DNA from: Clostridia bacterium
GTDB taxonomy: Bacteria; Bacillota; Clostridia; Oscillospirales; Acutalibacteraceae
Direction: 5' to 3'
Length of the DNA: 64,000 nucleotides
Assembly (NCBI GenBank): GCA_017502085.1
Contig: JAFVVQ010000066.1
Location: forward strand, 1 to 64,000
Below, one piece after another: positions 44,536 to 53,690 of this stretch (position 1 is the first letter of the stretch; every line of letters begins with the position of its first letter). The translations under genes and the position numbers were made by a program. Under the pieces are notes generated by a model. That model worked only from the letters and a program-made list of their open reading frames with translations. It searched no databases and had not been told where the DNA came from.

Positions 44536-46071
44536 ATGTTGAACTTGAAAACCGCAACAAAACTTTCTTCCGCCCGAATTTATGAATTTTATCGGGAACT
44601 TGAAAAAAACGGAGTCGAAAACCACGCTCTGCTGATTGAACAGGGCGGTGAAATTCTTTTTGAGGAGTATGCATCGCCGTATTGCGCAGATATGCCGCAT
44701 ACTCTGTTTTCAGTCACAAAATCAATCGTTGCAACGGCGGTAGGTTTTGCGCTTGAAGAGGGGCTTTTCACCCTCGATTCAAGAATTCTGCCCTTTTTCC
44801 CCGAATATGAGCATTGTAAAAGTGCGGAATGGGATAATGTTACGGTGCGTTCGCTCATCACGATGAAGAGCAACAAGCAATTCAGTTTTACGCAGGATAT
44901 GACGGCGGATTACGTCGGAATTTTTATGAAAGCGCCCTTCAGAAAAAAGGACAGAGGATTTTTATACAGTAACAATGACGTTCACGTTGTTGCTTCGCTG
45001 ATTCAGAGACTGACGGGCATGAGCCTTGCAGATTACCTGACTCCCCGTCTTTTTGAGCCTCTCGGAATTGAAAAACCTCAGTGGGAAACCGATGCAAAGG
45101 GTGAGTGTATCGGTGGTACGGGTGCCTATCTGACCGCACGTGACCTTGCAAAGATCTGCCGATGCTATGCAAACGGCGGTGTTTATAACGGGAATCGGAT
45201 AATTCCCGAAAAATGGACGAAAGAAGCAACGAAGCTTCAGGTACCCCTTTCGGGCAGAGAAAATGAAGACGGCTACGGATATCTTTTCTGGATAAAAGGT
45301 GACACTTTCAGTATGAACGGAATGTTTGGTCAGCTTGTTGTTTATTTTCCGCAGTATGATGCGGTTGTTGTCAGCCTAAACTGTGTTGTCAACGATGAGG
45401 TGCATAACAAGCTGGTCAGAACGGTGCTGACAAAGGCGTTTGAAAATGAATCCGACTCCGTAAGCGATGAAAAACTCCGCAAGTATCTTGATGGCAGAGG
45501 AGTCGTGCCCGTCAGATGCGAAAACATACCGCAGATACCCGTCGGCAAAACGTTTTATCTGACTGCTGTTTCGGATGCGATTGCGAAACTGATGTTCCCC
45601 GCAAGTCTGATTCCGCGTTCACTGACCTCGAGCTTTGCAACGAGACCGAAACAGAATCTCAACAGACTTTCGTTTGAACTGACCGATGACGTGTTGATTC
45701 TCAGATGGTATGAAGAAAATGATGCGGTTACCGTCAGATGCGGTCTTGACGGCGAGGCACGTCTTTCGGAATGCAGTCTGAAGGGGTATAAATATACCGT
45801 CTGGGCATATGCATACTCCGAAAACGGAACTCTCAAGGCGGTCGTTAAGCCGCTCAACACGCTTTCAACGCAGTTTATAACTTTCGGCTTTACGGGAAAC
45901 GAGGTGAGCCTTCAGTTTGAATGTATGCCGAGCTTCACTGAATTCATCGGCAAAAACGCAACAGAAAGTTCAATAGTCAGAAACAGCGGAATTTTCAGAG
46001 GAGTTATGGAGAAAACCGTTTTGGCGGTGCTTGAAAGCGCTGAAAAACCGATGGAATTCAGAGCGAAATAA
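44536..46071 (+). CDS. Serine hydrolase of the beta-lactamase (class C) fold
   Basis: A 511-residue protein without a signal peptide. The catalytic S59-V-T-K62 motif and a YSNND motif near 144 identify the class C beta-lactamase/D-aminopeptidase/esterase fold (Beta-lactamase family). A GMFGQLVVYF segment is in the position of the third motif. The C-terminal 190 residues add a beta-rich domain. Being cytoplasmic, it is more likely an esterase or peptidase than an antibiotic-resistance enzyme. ATG 44536 follows GGAAAGG. Confidence 0.85.
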   Translation: MLNLKTATKLSSARIYEFYRELEKNGVENHALLIEQGGEILFEEYASPYCADMPHTLFSVTKSIVATAVGFALEEGLFTLDSRILPFFPEYEHCKSAEWDNVTVRSLITMKSNKQFSFTQDMTADYVGIFMKAPFRKKDRGFLYSNNDVHVVASLIQRLTGMSLADYLTPRLFEPLGIEKPQWETDAKGECIGGTGAYLTARDLAKICRCYANGGVYNGNRIIPEKWTKEATKLQVPLSGRENEDGYGYLFWIKGDTFSMNGMFGQLVVYFPQYDAVVVSLNCVVNDEVHNKLVRTVLTKAFENESDSVSDEKLRKYLDGRGVVPVRCENIPQIPVGKTFYLTAVSDAIAKLMFPASLIPRSLTSSFATRPKQNLNRLSFELTDDVLILRWYEENDAVTVRCGLDGEARLSECSLKGYKYTVWAYAYSENGTLKAVVKPLNTLSTQFITFGFTGNEVSLQFECMPSFTEFIGKNATESSIVRNSGIFRGVMEKTVLAVLESAEKPMEFRAK

Positions 46072-46086
46072 GGAAGATATAAAATA

Positions 46087-46120
46087 AAAAGACTGTTCTG
46101 CAAATGCAGAGCAGTCTTTT
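46087..46120. terminator. Bidirectional terminator
   Basis: A fifteen-base stem (46087-46101 with 46106-46120, one G-U pair) between two convergent genes. Confidence 0.9.
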
Positions 46121-46122
46121 GC

Positions 46123-47061
46123 TTACCATTCGTGGATGCATTCAGGATTTGCGAATATTTCATCAAGCCTTTTAATGAAGGGGATGACGTCGTTGAAGCC
46201 GCCCAGACGGTGGTCAAACATAACGTTGATGGGCAGAATCTTTTTCGTTGCAATGTCGACAATGCCCTCTTCGTTTCTGAACGCATAATCTCTGTCCTGA
46301 ACGGCACCCATTGCCATAATGAAAACCTGGGGATAAAGAATCGGTGCGTAGGTTACGTTGCCGTTAAGACCTTTATAGAGTGAACCGAGGTTTGTCAGGC
46401 AAACGCTTCCCTCGTTGAGGTCATCAATCTGCAGAGACGTTTCGTCGTGAGGCACGTGCTCAAAAAGTCCCGAGATTTTAGCAACCTTGTATTTGCCGAG
46501 ATAACCCGTTGCAACCTGTGCAGCGGTTGATGCAAGTTTACCCTTGAGCACAAAGCCGATGAGCCTTTGCAGAATGATATCAAAAAGAAGACGGTCAACG
46601 TCGGTTGTTTCAAGTGTTTTTGTGAGTCTTTCAAATTCCTCGGCAGTTTCCCTGAGATTTCTTTCCTCAAGGTTTCTGATTTTGATGGGGAAGGTTTCTC
46701 CGTTAATCAGCATCGGCACGGCAACGTCGATGTGTTTTTTGATTATAAGTCTGCCGCAGGATGAGTTAAATTTATAGTCCATATGTGCGTTGAGTCTGGG
46801 AGCCGCCTTGAGACCCTCGGCGAGTACACGGAGCATAATCGTGTTGAACGTGAGTTTGTAGTCGCAGTTTTCCTTGAGTTTCTGAAACTCTTCCCAGAAT
46901 TTTGTGATATCAGCCTCGTAGTTGTATCCGCCTGCGGGGATCGTTCTCTGTGCATTTGAGAGTACGTTGCCCGTAACTCGTTTTTTGAGGTTATAATATT
47001 CGATTTTGTCGCCCGGTTCGGGGTTGTTGAGTGCCTTTGTGATATATTCCTTGAAGCCCAT
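46123..47061 (-). CDS. CAT-fold acyltransferase (E2 catalytic-domain-like) without lipoyl domain
   Basis: A 312-residue protein related to the catalytic domain of 2-oxoacid dehydrogenase E2 and chloramphenicol acetyltransferase: LTFNTIMLRVLAEGLKAAPRLNAHMDY, HIDVAVPMLI, SVCLTNLGSLYKGLN and MFDHRLGGFNDVIPFI. The catalytic histidine is kept (FDHR), but the aspartate of the usual HRxxDG is glycine (HRLGGF), and there is no lipoyl or E1/E3 binding domain. It is therefore a stand-alone acyltransferase or a non-catalytic relative. GGGAAAA precedes the ATG. No dehydrogenase genes are near. Confidence 0.8.
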   Translation of the reverse strand: MGFKEYITKALNNPEPGDKIEYYNLKKRVTGNVLSNAQRTIPAGGYNYEADITKFWEEFQKLKENCDYKLTFNTIMLRVLAEGLKAAPRLNAHMDYKFNSSCGRLIIKKHIDVAVPMLINGETFPIKIRNLEERNLRETAEEFERLTKTLETTDVDRLLFDIILQRLIGFVLKGKLASTAAQVATGYLGKYKVAKISGLFEHVPHDETSLQIDDLNEGSVCLTNLGSLYKGLNGNVTYAPILYPQVFIMAMGAVQDRDYAFRNEEGIVDIATKKILPINVMFDHRLGGFNDVIPFIKRLDEIFANPECIHEW

Positions 47062-47201
47062 TTTTATTTTCCCTTTTCAGAATTTTTTATTATTTTATCA
47101 AAATATGTAATAATATGTCAAATTAATTTTTTATTAACATTGAATACTGTACAACGGATGACAAAGGTGATATAATTCAAGTGAAAAAGGAGGGGAGTAT
47201 A

Positions 47202-47699
47202 TTGAAAAATATCGTTCTTATCGGTATGCCGGGCGCAGGAAAAAGCACAATCGGAGTTCTTCTTGCCAAGTCTTTGCTGATGGATTTTGTCGATACGGAT
47301 TTGTTGATTCAAAGAAAATACGGCGAAAGTCTTTGCGGAATTATCAGTTCGAGAGGAATAGAGGAGTTCCTGAAAATTGAAAATGACGTTATCTGTGAAA
47401 CAGATTTTGAAAACTGCATCATAGCGACAGGCGGCAGCGCGGTATACGGTGAAGAAGCGATGAAAAAGCTTCGTGCAAACGGAGTTACTGTTTATCTGAA
47501 GCTTTCTTCAAAGGAGCTTGAGAGGAGAATAGACAATATTCATACAAGAGGAATTGCAATGAAGCAGGGCACAACGATATCGGAGCTTTATGCCGAGAGA
47601 GCCCCGCTTTATGAAAAATATGCCGACGTAACGGTTGAATGCGAGGGCTTGACCCCCGAGCAATGCGTTGAGACTATTGCGGAGGAAATATCAAAATGA
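47202..47699 (+). CDS. aroK: Shikimate kinase
   Basis: A 165-residue kinase: Walker A GMPGAGKST (about 8-16), the DTD motif in FVDTDLLIQ, RGIEEFLKIENDV for shikimate binding, and TGGSAV for the Walker B-like region. It phosphorylates shikimate for aromatic amino-acid synthesis. The SSRGIEEFLKIEND stretch replaces the common GE-FR-E, a moderate divergence. I chose TTG 47202 behind AGGAGGGG; the GTG at 47181 would leave the ribosome site inside the gene. Its end overlaps the HAD gene (ATGA). Confidence 0.88.
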   Translation: MKNIVLIGMPGAGKSTIGVLLAKSLLMDFVDTDLLIQRKYGESLCGIISSRGIEEFLKIENDVICETDFENCIIATGGSAVYGEEAMKKLRANGVTVYLKLSSKELERRIDNIHTRGIAMKQGTTISELYAERAPLYEKYADVTVECEGLTPEQCVETIAEEISK

Positions 47700-48442
47700 A
47701 AATAATCGGCAGTGACTATGACGGCACTCTGAATCACAACGGCATAGATGATAAAAAGCGTCAGGCTATCGAAAAATGGCGTGATGCGGGCAATGTTTTT
47801 GCAATCGTCAGCGGCAGAGGCGTTGAGGATATGATGAAGATTTATGCCGAAAAGAAATTCGGTTGCGACTATTTTGTATCTGACAGCGGTGCGGTTATTA
47901 TGACACCTGACGGCACGGCGGTTTCCGAGGTAAGATGTGACGGCGACGTTGCCCGACCTCTTATAACAAAGCTTTTTGAAGTAGGTTGCGACTCGGCGTT
48001 TGTGCATACGGCGTTTCCTTGCAGCGTGTTTACGAAAGAGGAAGACGTTATAAAGAAGGACGGAATTCCTTTTGAGAAAATGCCCGATATTCCGTGGTTT
48101 ACGCAGATAAGCACATTTCTTCCCGACGTTGAATCGGCAGAGAGAGTGACCGCAACAATCAGGGAGCTTTTTGGCGATAAGGTCAACCCTATGCAGAACG
48201 GCACCTGCATTGACATCGTGCGGAGCGATATGAATAAGGCGAGAGGATTATATATTCTTGCGGAGCATCTCGGTGCGGAATATGATGATATCATTGCCGT
48301 CGGCGACAACGTAAATGACAGGGATATGATTGCCGAATTCAGGTCTTATGCAATGGAAAACGGCGTTGATTCGATAAAAGCCCTTGCAGATTACGTTATA
48401 TCCGACGTGACGGAGCTTATAGAAAAGGAACTTGACACATAA
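47696..48442 (+). CDS. HAD-superfamily (Cof-type) phosphatase
   Basis: A 248-residue HAD IIB hydrolase: DYDGTLN with the nucleophile and acid aspartates (motif I), AIVSGRG (motif II), a lysine in NKARGLY (motif III) and AVGDNVNDRDMI (motif IV). Such enzymes dephosphorylate sugar phosphates or cofactors; the substrate is not evident. Its ATG overlaps the aroK stop, so both are made from one message and end at the terminator at 48449-48474. Confidence 0.9.
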   Translation: MKIIGSDYDGTLNHNGIDDKKRQAIEKWRDAGNVFAIVSGRGVEDMMKIYAEKKFGCDYFVSDSGAVIMTPDGTAVSEVRCDGDVARPLITKLFEVGCDSAFVHTAFPCSVFTKEEDVIKKDGIPFEKMPDIPWFTQISTFLPDVESAERVTATIRELFGDKVNPMQNGTCIDIVRSDMNKARGLYILAEHLGAEYDDIIAVGDNVNDRDMIAEFRSYAMENGVDSIKALADYVISDVTELIEKELDT

Positions 48443-48448
48443 CAGCAA

Positions 48449-48474
48449 CAGCCTCCTGCGAAAGCAGAAGGCTG
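48449..48474 (+). terminator. Terminator after the aroK-HAD pair
   Basis: An eleven-base stem with one mismatch (48449-48459 with 48464-48474), then eight T's. Confidence 0.85.
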
Positions 48475-48481
48475 ATTTTTT

Positions 48482-49531
48482 TTATTCCGTTATTTCCTGA
48501 ATACCGTAGGCATCGACAAGAGCTTTGTATTCATCCTCCGAAATTGCAACAACCGAGCCGTGACGGGGCTTCAGATGATTCATCGAATAGGTTGAGCGCT
48601 GCACCTGTCTGAAAGATTCAAAATCCCTTGTCATCTGTGCAAAGAACGTGCCGTTGCTGTATTCATCCATTATCATCATAAACGCATCCGTACCGTTTAT
48701 GCGGTACATTGAGCTGCCCTCAACTCCGAACCAGTTGAGCGAACAGATTGTGTAATCCGTGTTATAAGGTCCCGTGAGATTCTTCGATCTGACGTATGCG
48801 ATTTTCTGGGTGATATCCTCTTTGAAATAGAGATAATAGTAGCCGTCTTTTTCGTTATAGACGATATCGCCGTCAATGCACTGAATGTTTCTTGTGCCGC
48901 CCGTTTCGGGGTCAGGCTCGTTCCATCTGCCGTATAAAACCTTCGGCTCGGTTTCGAATTTTTTGAAATCCTTCGTGTATGCGTAATAATGCCCCGCAGT
49001 ATCGTTTTCTTGAGTTGATGTTGCCCAGTAGACCATATACATACCTGCGTTTTCATCCCAGATTGCCTGCGGTGCCCACGCTCTGTTTGTTGTCTCAAAG
49101 CCCTTGAACTGACGGATATCGATAACCGTTTCGTCAATCCAGTTGACAAGGTCGTATGACCTCCAGGTAATGAGTGCGTGGTTTGAGGTCCAGCCCTCAA
49201 GCGCATTCATATCGGTTGCGATGATGAAATAGCAATCCTTACCGTTTTCATCCTGACCCTTGAGAATGTAGGGGTCACGGACACAGCCCGTGCCGAGCTT
49301 CTGGTCGATAATCGGCTCGTTGTTTTTGAGCGCATTGAATCTGTAACCGTCTGTGCTGACAGCAAGGTGAATCTGCTGTTCGTTGACCTCGTTACCCACA
49401 AAATAGCAGAAAAGATACGCACCCTCTCTGCTGACGGCAGGGTAGGCATAGTCATTGAAAGCATAATTGAAAAGATAATAAGGAATCATCAGAAATGCCA
49501 TCAGGATTCTTTTGAAGCTCATAAGGGTCAT
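48482..49531 (-). CDS. GH43-like five-bladed propeller glycosidase, membrane-anchored
   Basis: A 349-residue protein with a hydrophobic N-terminus (ILMAFLMIPYYLFNYAF) and no clear cleavage site. The propeller has VRDPYILKG, NRAWAPQAIWDENAGMYMVYWA, a DIVYNEKDGYYYLYFK strand and WFGVEGSSMYR, the pattern of GH43/GH117-like arabinosidases, xylosidases and related enzymes; the RDPYI aspartate and the VEGSS glutamate are candidates for catalysis. The substrate is unknown. GGAGG lies before the ATG at 49531; the longer reading to 49603 has no ribosome site. It is divergent from the GH31 gene. Confidence 0.8.
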   Translation of the reverse strand: MTLMSFKRILMAFLMIPYYLFNYAFNDYAYPAVSREGAYLFCYFVGNEVNEQQIHLAVSTDGYRFNALKNNEPIIDQKLGTGCVRDPYILKGQDENGKDCYFIIATDMNALEGWTSNHALITWRSYDLVNWIDETVIDIRQFKGFETTNRAWAPQAIWDENAGMYMVYWATSTQENDTAGHYYAYTKDFKKFETEPKVLYGRWNEPDPETGGTRNIQCIDGDIVYNEKDGYYYLYFKEDITQKIAYVRSKNLTGPYNTDYTICSLNWFGVEGSSMYRINGTDAFMMIMDEYSNGTFFAQMTRDFESFRQVQRSTYSMNHLKPRHGSVVAISEDEYKALVDAYGIQEITE

Positions 49532-49613
49532 AAAACCGCCTCCGTTCAGTCTCTTGAATTGATTATATATTATTTCTGAGCGGAATGGAATAGCTGTGGG
49601 CAATTTATTTTCG

Positions 49614-49643
49614 TTGACACAAAAGCACTGAATGGAGTATAAT
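49614..49643 (+). promoter_or_regulatory. Promoter of the GH31 gene
   Basis: TTGACA (49614-49619), 18 bases, TATAAT (49638-49643): both boxes are consensus. Confidence 0.8.
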
Positions 49644-49673
49644 TATACCTATATTAAAAACAAGGGGATTGCT

Positions 49674-52073
49674 ATGGATAGTTACGCAAAAAGATTCAGT
49701 ATCGACTGCTCGCCCGTTGCAGATAAAAAACAGATTTACGTCAACGGTGCAACAAGGCTGACGGTCATCACGCCCTGTATGCTTCGTGTCGAAAAACAGG
49801 CTGACGGCAAATTCTGCGACGAACCCACACAGAGCGTATGGTTCAGAGATTTCTGCAAATGCACCTTTGACGTCAAAGAATCAAACGGCAAGGTTGAAAT
49901 CAAGACCGAAAAGGTTACGTTTGTTTATTCTCTCAGGGCAAAGAAGATGGAGAAAATCATCCTTGCCGACGGCAGAACGGTCAGAAATTATAAGTCGGGT
50001 AACCTCAAGGGAACAAGCCGTACTCTTGATGTAACCGCAATCGACAGAGTCGGTGACGGTGTTTGCTCAAGAAACGGTGTTGCCGTGCTTGATGACAGCA
50101 ACACTCTTGCAATCAAGCCTGACGGAACAATTCTGCCCCGTAACAACCGTGAAACCGATGAATATTATTTTGCCTACGGCAACGACTATATCGGCGCAAC
50201 AACCGATTTATATAACCTTACGGGCAGAGTGCCTCTCATCCCGAGATATGCCCTCTCCAACTGGTGGAGCAGATATAAGGACTATTCTCAGGCGGAGTAC
50301 CTCTCTGTTCTGGATGAATTCAAGGAGAGAGAAATTCCCATTGCCGTTGCAACGGTTGATATGGACTGGCATTGGGTAAAAATCAAGGAGAAATTCGGCA
50401 AGAATGCCCACCGTATGCGTAAGCACCTGAATTTCATGGAGTATGTTTACGATATCTGGTCAAAGGGTTGGACGGGCTATACCTTCAATACCGATCTCTT
50501 TCCCGACCCCGAAGGCTTCCTCAAAAAGCTCAAGGACGATAACTACAAAGTTACCTTCAACATTCATCCTTCAATGGGTGTACGCTGGTTTGAAGATCAG
50601 TATGAGGATATGTGCAAGGCAATGGGTCAGGATCCCGCGACAAAAGAACCCGTTGCGTTTGATATAACCGACAAGAAATTCACAGAGAAATATTTTGATA
50701 TTCTTCATCATCCGTTTGAAAAGATGGGTGTTGATTTCTGGTGGATTGACTGGCAACAGGGCAAGAACACCGCCGTTAAGGGTCTCGACCCCCTCTGGGC
50801 GCTCAACCACTATCACTTCATCGATAATGCAAAGGATAACCACAGACCGCTCATTCTTTCCCGATTCTGCGGTGCGGGCAGTCAGAGATATCCTCTCGGA
50901 TTCAGCGGTGACACTACCCAGACCTGGAAGAGTCTTGACTATCAGCCCGGCTACACCGCAACCGCATCAAACGTTGCTTACCCCTGGTGGAGCCACGATA
51001 TCGGCGGACACTGTATGGGCAAAAAAGACGACGAACTCTATCTCCGCTGGGTTCAGCTCGGTGTTTTCAGCCCCGTTATGCGTCTGCATTCAACCAATAA
51101 CGAGTTTATGGGTAAGGAGCCGTGGAACTACAGAGGCGACGTTGAAAGAATTGCAACGGATTCGCTCCGCCTTCGCCATAAGCTGTTGCCTTATATCTAT
51201 ACTATGAACTATCGCACCCATACTGAGTGCAGAGCGATCTGCGAACCGATGTACTACGCTTATCCCGATGATGAAAATGCATACAAGTGCAGAAACGAAT
51301 TTTACTTCGGAACAGAGCTTATTGCCGCCCCGATTACCGAGCATACCTCGGACAAAACCAATCTTGCGGGTGTAAAAGTATGGATCCCCGAGGGCAGATA
51401 TACCGATATTTTTACGGGCAGAATTTACAGCGGCAACAAGTTTGTAAAGATGTTCCGTGATATGGAAACAATTCCCGTTCTCGCGAAAGAGGGCGCAATT
51501 ATTCCGATGAGCGCTGACGGAAGAGCAAATGACTGCTCTAATCCCGAAACACTTGAGGTGCTTGTCTACAGGGGAAACAACACTTTTACGCTCTACGAAG
51601 ATGACGGCGAAACGCTCTCATACCAGAACGGAGAATATCTCAAAACCGCATTCACTGTTGCAGAAAACGGCAAGAATGTTTCATTTAAGATTGCGAAAGC
51701 CGAAGGTACAAGTGCAGTTGTTCCTGAAAAAAGAACGTATATCCTCAAGTTCAAGGATATTGTTGAAGGTAAGGTCAGCGTGACCGTTGACGGTGCAAAA
51801 GCGGATGGCGAATCAATAACCGCAAACGGAACGCTTGTTGTTAAAGTGTCTGTGTCACCCGATTCAACCGTTGAAGTTTCTGTCGATGACTGCAGATATC
51901 TTGAAAATGCAGATGAAAAGCAGCTTCTTATCAACACAATTGCGAAGTTCCAGATGGGTAACGACCGCAAGGGAATGCTTTTCACGGGATTCCTCAAAAA
52001 CGGCAAGAAACTTCCGAGTGTCAACAAGGTATTTGCAGAGCCGATTGAAGAAATACTTAATCTTCACAGATAA
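49674..52073 (+). CDS. GH31 alpha-glucosidase/xylosidase-like enzyme
   Basis: A 799-residue intracellular GH31 enzyme. N-terminal beta-sandwich (1-200), the barrel with nucleophile D359 (WWIDW) and acid/base D413 (SGDTTQTW), and C-terminal beta domains ending in a helical tail (QLLINTIAKFQMG). The motif LSRFCGAGSQRYPLGFSGD is typical of clostridial and gut GH31 enzymes acting on alpha-glucosides, alpha-xylosides or sulfoquinovosides; which applies cannot be seen. There is no signal peptide, so substrates must be imported. The start at 49674 follows AAGGGG. Confidence 0.92.
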   Translation: MDSYAKRFSIDCSPVADKKQIYVNGATRLTVITPCMLRVEKQADGKFCDEPTQSVWFRDFCKCTFDVKESNGKVEIKTEKVTFVYSLRAKKMEKIILADGRTVRNYKSGNLKGTSRTLDVTAIDRVGDGVCSRNGVAVLDDSNTLAIKPDGTILPRNNRETDEYYFAYGNDYIGATTDLYNLTGRVPLIPRYALSNWWSRYKDYSQAEYLSVLDEFKEREIPIAVATVDMDWHWVKIKEKFGKNAHRMRKHLNFMEYVYDIWSKGWTGYTFNTDLFPDPEGFLKKLKDDNYKVTFNIHPSMGVRWFEDQYEDMCKAMGQDPATKEPVAFDITDKKFTEKYFDILHHPFEKMGVDFWWIDWQQGKNTAVKGLDPLWALNHYHFIDNAKDNHRPLILSRFCGAGSQRYPLGFSGDTTQTWKSLDYQPGYTATASNVAYPWWSHDIGGHCMGKKDDELYLRWVQLGVFSPVMRLHSTNNEFMGKEPWNYRGDVERIATDSLRLRHKLLPYIYTMNYRTHTECRAICEPMYYAYPDDENAYKCRNEFYFGTELIAAPITEHTSDKTNLAGVKVWIPEGRYTDIFTGRIYSGNKFVKMFRDMETIPVLAKEGAIIPMSADGRANDCSNPETLEVLVYRGNNTFTLYEDDGETLSYQNGEYLKTAFTVAENGKNVSFKIAKAEGTSAVVPEKRTYILKFKDIVEGKVSVTVDGAKADGESITANGTLVVKVSVSPDSTVEVSVDDCRYLENADEKQLLINTIAKFQMGNDRKGMLFTGFLKNGKKLPSVNKVFAEPIEEILNLHR

Positions 52074-52077
52074 AACT

Positions 52078-52105
52078 AACGCCGCAGTCAACCGACTGCG
52101 GCGTT
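52078..52105. terminator. Bidirectional terminator
   Basis: A perfect twelve-base stem (52078-52089 with 52094-52105) with an AACC loop and five T's, between the GH31 gene and the convergent oxidoreductase gene. Confidence 0.9.
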
Positions 52106-52112
52106 TTTGCAA

Positions 52113-53057
52113 TTACAGGTTGTTGAGAATTTTAAGAACGCAGGAGAGTTCTTCGGGTCTGAATTTTTCAACGGGTTTGTTATTTTCGACGCAATCCGCA
52201 AAGTAGATAATTTCGTTTGCATATGCATCGCTCTTGGGCAGATTGATGCTGCCCGTATCACCTTCGGCGGTCTGGGAGAGGTCGATTTTTTCATCGTTGC
52301 GAAGATAAATCATCATTTTACCGTTTTCGTTTGAAACGACAGCATCTTCAAACTGAAAACGGAATTCAGCGGTGAAGGGATAGCAGCTTGAATACCACGA
52401 TGCCTCGGAGTTGATTGAAAAATCACCGAAATCGTAGACAAGGCTGATGAAATCCTGGTCGGGAAGCTTTGAACGGTACTGATATGATACCTTGGGAAGA
52501 CCGAAAGCATAAACCATAAAGTCGAGGTCGTGAATGTGGAGATCAAAGGGCACGAGACCGCTTCTCTTTTCATCCATCATCCAGCCGTCCCAGCTCCACT
52601 TGGGGTAACCGCCGAGACGAATCATTGTGCCTGAAAGGAGTTTGCCGTATTTTTTGGAGTCATAAATTTCTTTGAGGAGTTCATATTCGGGCCAGAATCT
52701 CAGCACGTGAGCAACCATAAACTTGACGTTGTTTTTTTCTGCGGTTGAATAGATTCTTTCAACGTCTTCTTCTTTCAGAGAGATGGGCTTTTCGGTGAGC
52801 ACGTTGATGCCTTTTTCCATCGCCTTGACGGCAAAATCTGCGTGCAGATAGGTGGGCAGACAGATATCGAGTATATCAAGATCCTCGTTTGCGAGCATTT
52901 CATCGAAATCAGTGTAGCAACGTTTACCGCTGTATTTTTCCATTCTTTCGGGTCGGATGTCACAAAGCGCAACAAGTTCTGCATTCTCCATTTCTTCCCA
53001 GGCGGGGATGTGAGCGCCGCTGATACCGCCGACACCGACGAGTCCGATTTTAAGCAT
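52113..53057 (-). CDS. Gfo/Idh/MocA-family oxidoreductase
   Basis: A 314-residue NAD(P)-dependent dehydrogenase: Rossmann motif GLVGVGGISGAHIPAW, the LCDIRPER cofactor loop, DILDICLPTYLHADFAV, the family motif TEKPIS and a GGYPKWSWDGWMMD substrate-side segment. It probably oxidises or epimerises a sugar or inositol derivative, fitting the glycosidases around it. AGGAGG precedes ATG 53057; 17 extra codons upstream are not needed. Its upstream region contains the TTAAGA repeats at 53153-53222. Confidence 0.9.
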   Translation of the reverse strand: MLKIGLVGVGGISGAHIPAWEEMENAELVALCDIRPERMEKYSGKRCYTDFDEMLANEDLDILDICLPTYLHADFAVKAMEKGINVLTEKPISLKEEDVERIYSTAEKNNVKFMVAHVLRFWPEYELLKEIYDSKKYGKLLSGTMIRLGGYPKWSWDGWMMDEKRSGLVPFDLHIHDLDFMVYAFGLPKVSYQYRSKLPDQDFISLVYDFGDFSINSEASWYSSCYPFTAEFRFQFEDAVVSNENGKMMIYLRNDEKIDLSQTAEGDTGSINLPKSDAYANEIIYFADCVENNKPVEKFRPEELSCVLKILNNL

Positions 53058-53152
53058 AAATATAACCTCCTTTGGTTTTGACAAAATCATTTTACCACTT
53101 TGCAACAAAAAATCAAGGTTATTCGAAAATTTATCATAGTGTTACGAAGAAA

Positions 53153-53222
53153 TTAAGATTTTTCTAAGAATCTTAAGATTTTCAAAAGAAATCATTAAGA
53201 ATCTTAATCCTTCTTTAAGATT
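53153..53222 (-). promoter_or_regulatory. Four TTAAGA(TT) boxes at two-turn spacing
   Basis: TTAAGATT/TTAAGAAT boxes start at 53153, 53173, 53195 and 53215, that is 20, 22 and 20 bases apart, about two helical turns each. The second is part of the palindrome AATCTTAAGATT (53169-53180) and the third of ATTAAGAATCTTAAT (53194-53208). They lie upstream of the oxidoreductase gene and look like an operator for a cooperatively binding regulator. Confidence 0.5.
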
Positions 53223-53310
53223 AGATTAAAATGCTTGAAAGTGTCCGAGCTTTGCGGTAAAATTCGATTGCAGGGAGAAATAATTGCAGTTATTCGGAAG
53301 AAGAATAAAA

Positions 53311-53328
53311 GCCGCCTGATAAGGCGGC
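53311..53328 (-). terminator. Terminator after the XRE regulator
   Basis: A seven-base stem (53311-53317 with 53322-53328) followed on the minus strand by TTTTATTC. Confidence 0.8.
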
Positions 53329-53333
53329 AAAGG

Positions 53334-53672
53334 TTAAGTGTTTCTGTATTTTTCGATTTCTGTGATTATTCCAAAAAGAAGCTGTTGTTCATCTTCGCTT
53401 TTTGAGGCAAGGAGTTCATAGCATTCAAGCGGAATGTTTCTTCGGTTATTATCGGAATCACCGAGTTTTTCAAAAAGCTGCGACAAAGGAACATTCAGTG
53501 CTTTGGCGATTTTTTCAGTGCTTTCAAGAGTTGCGTTTTTCTCTCCGCGCTCAAGCTGGCCGATATATGTCGGATGGACGCCCGACATTTCTGCCAATTT
53601 TTCCTGACTCAAATCGAGTCTGATGCGGCAGCTTCTTATTCTCTGCCCCACGAATTTTGCAATTTCACTCAT
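53334..53672 (-). CDS. XRE-family transcriptional regulator
   Basis: A 112-residue regulator with an XRE helix-turn-helix at about 10-65 (RIRLDLSQEKLAEMSGVHPTYIGQLERGEKNAT) and a short acidic C-terminal helix pair (LASKSEDEQQLLFGIITEIEKY). It is divergent from the small-peptide cluster at 53892-58044, and the 220-base gap between them holds two inverted repeats, so it most likely controls its own promoter and that cluster; this is inferred. AAGGAGT precedes the ATG. Confidence 0.9.
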   Translation of the reverse strand: MSEIAKFVGQRIRSCRIRLDLSQEKLAEMSGVHPTYIGQLERGEKNATLESTEKIAKALNVPLSQLFEKLGDSDNNRRNIPLECYELLASKSEDEQQLLFGIITEIEKYRNT

Positions 53673-53690
53673 ATAATTACTCCTTTCAAC

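Noticed and set aside
44536-46071. Antibiotic-resistance beta-lactamase
   Set aside because: There is no signal peptide, and the protein has a long extra beta-rich domain; the fold is shared by many esterases and peptidases.
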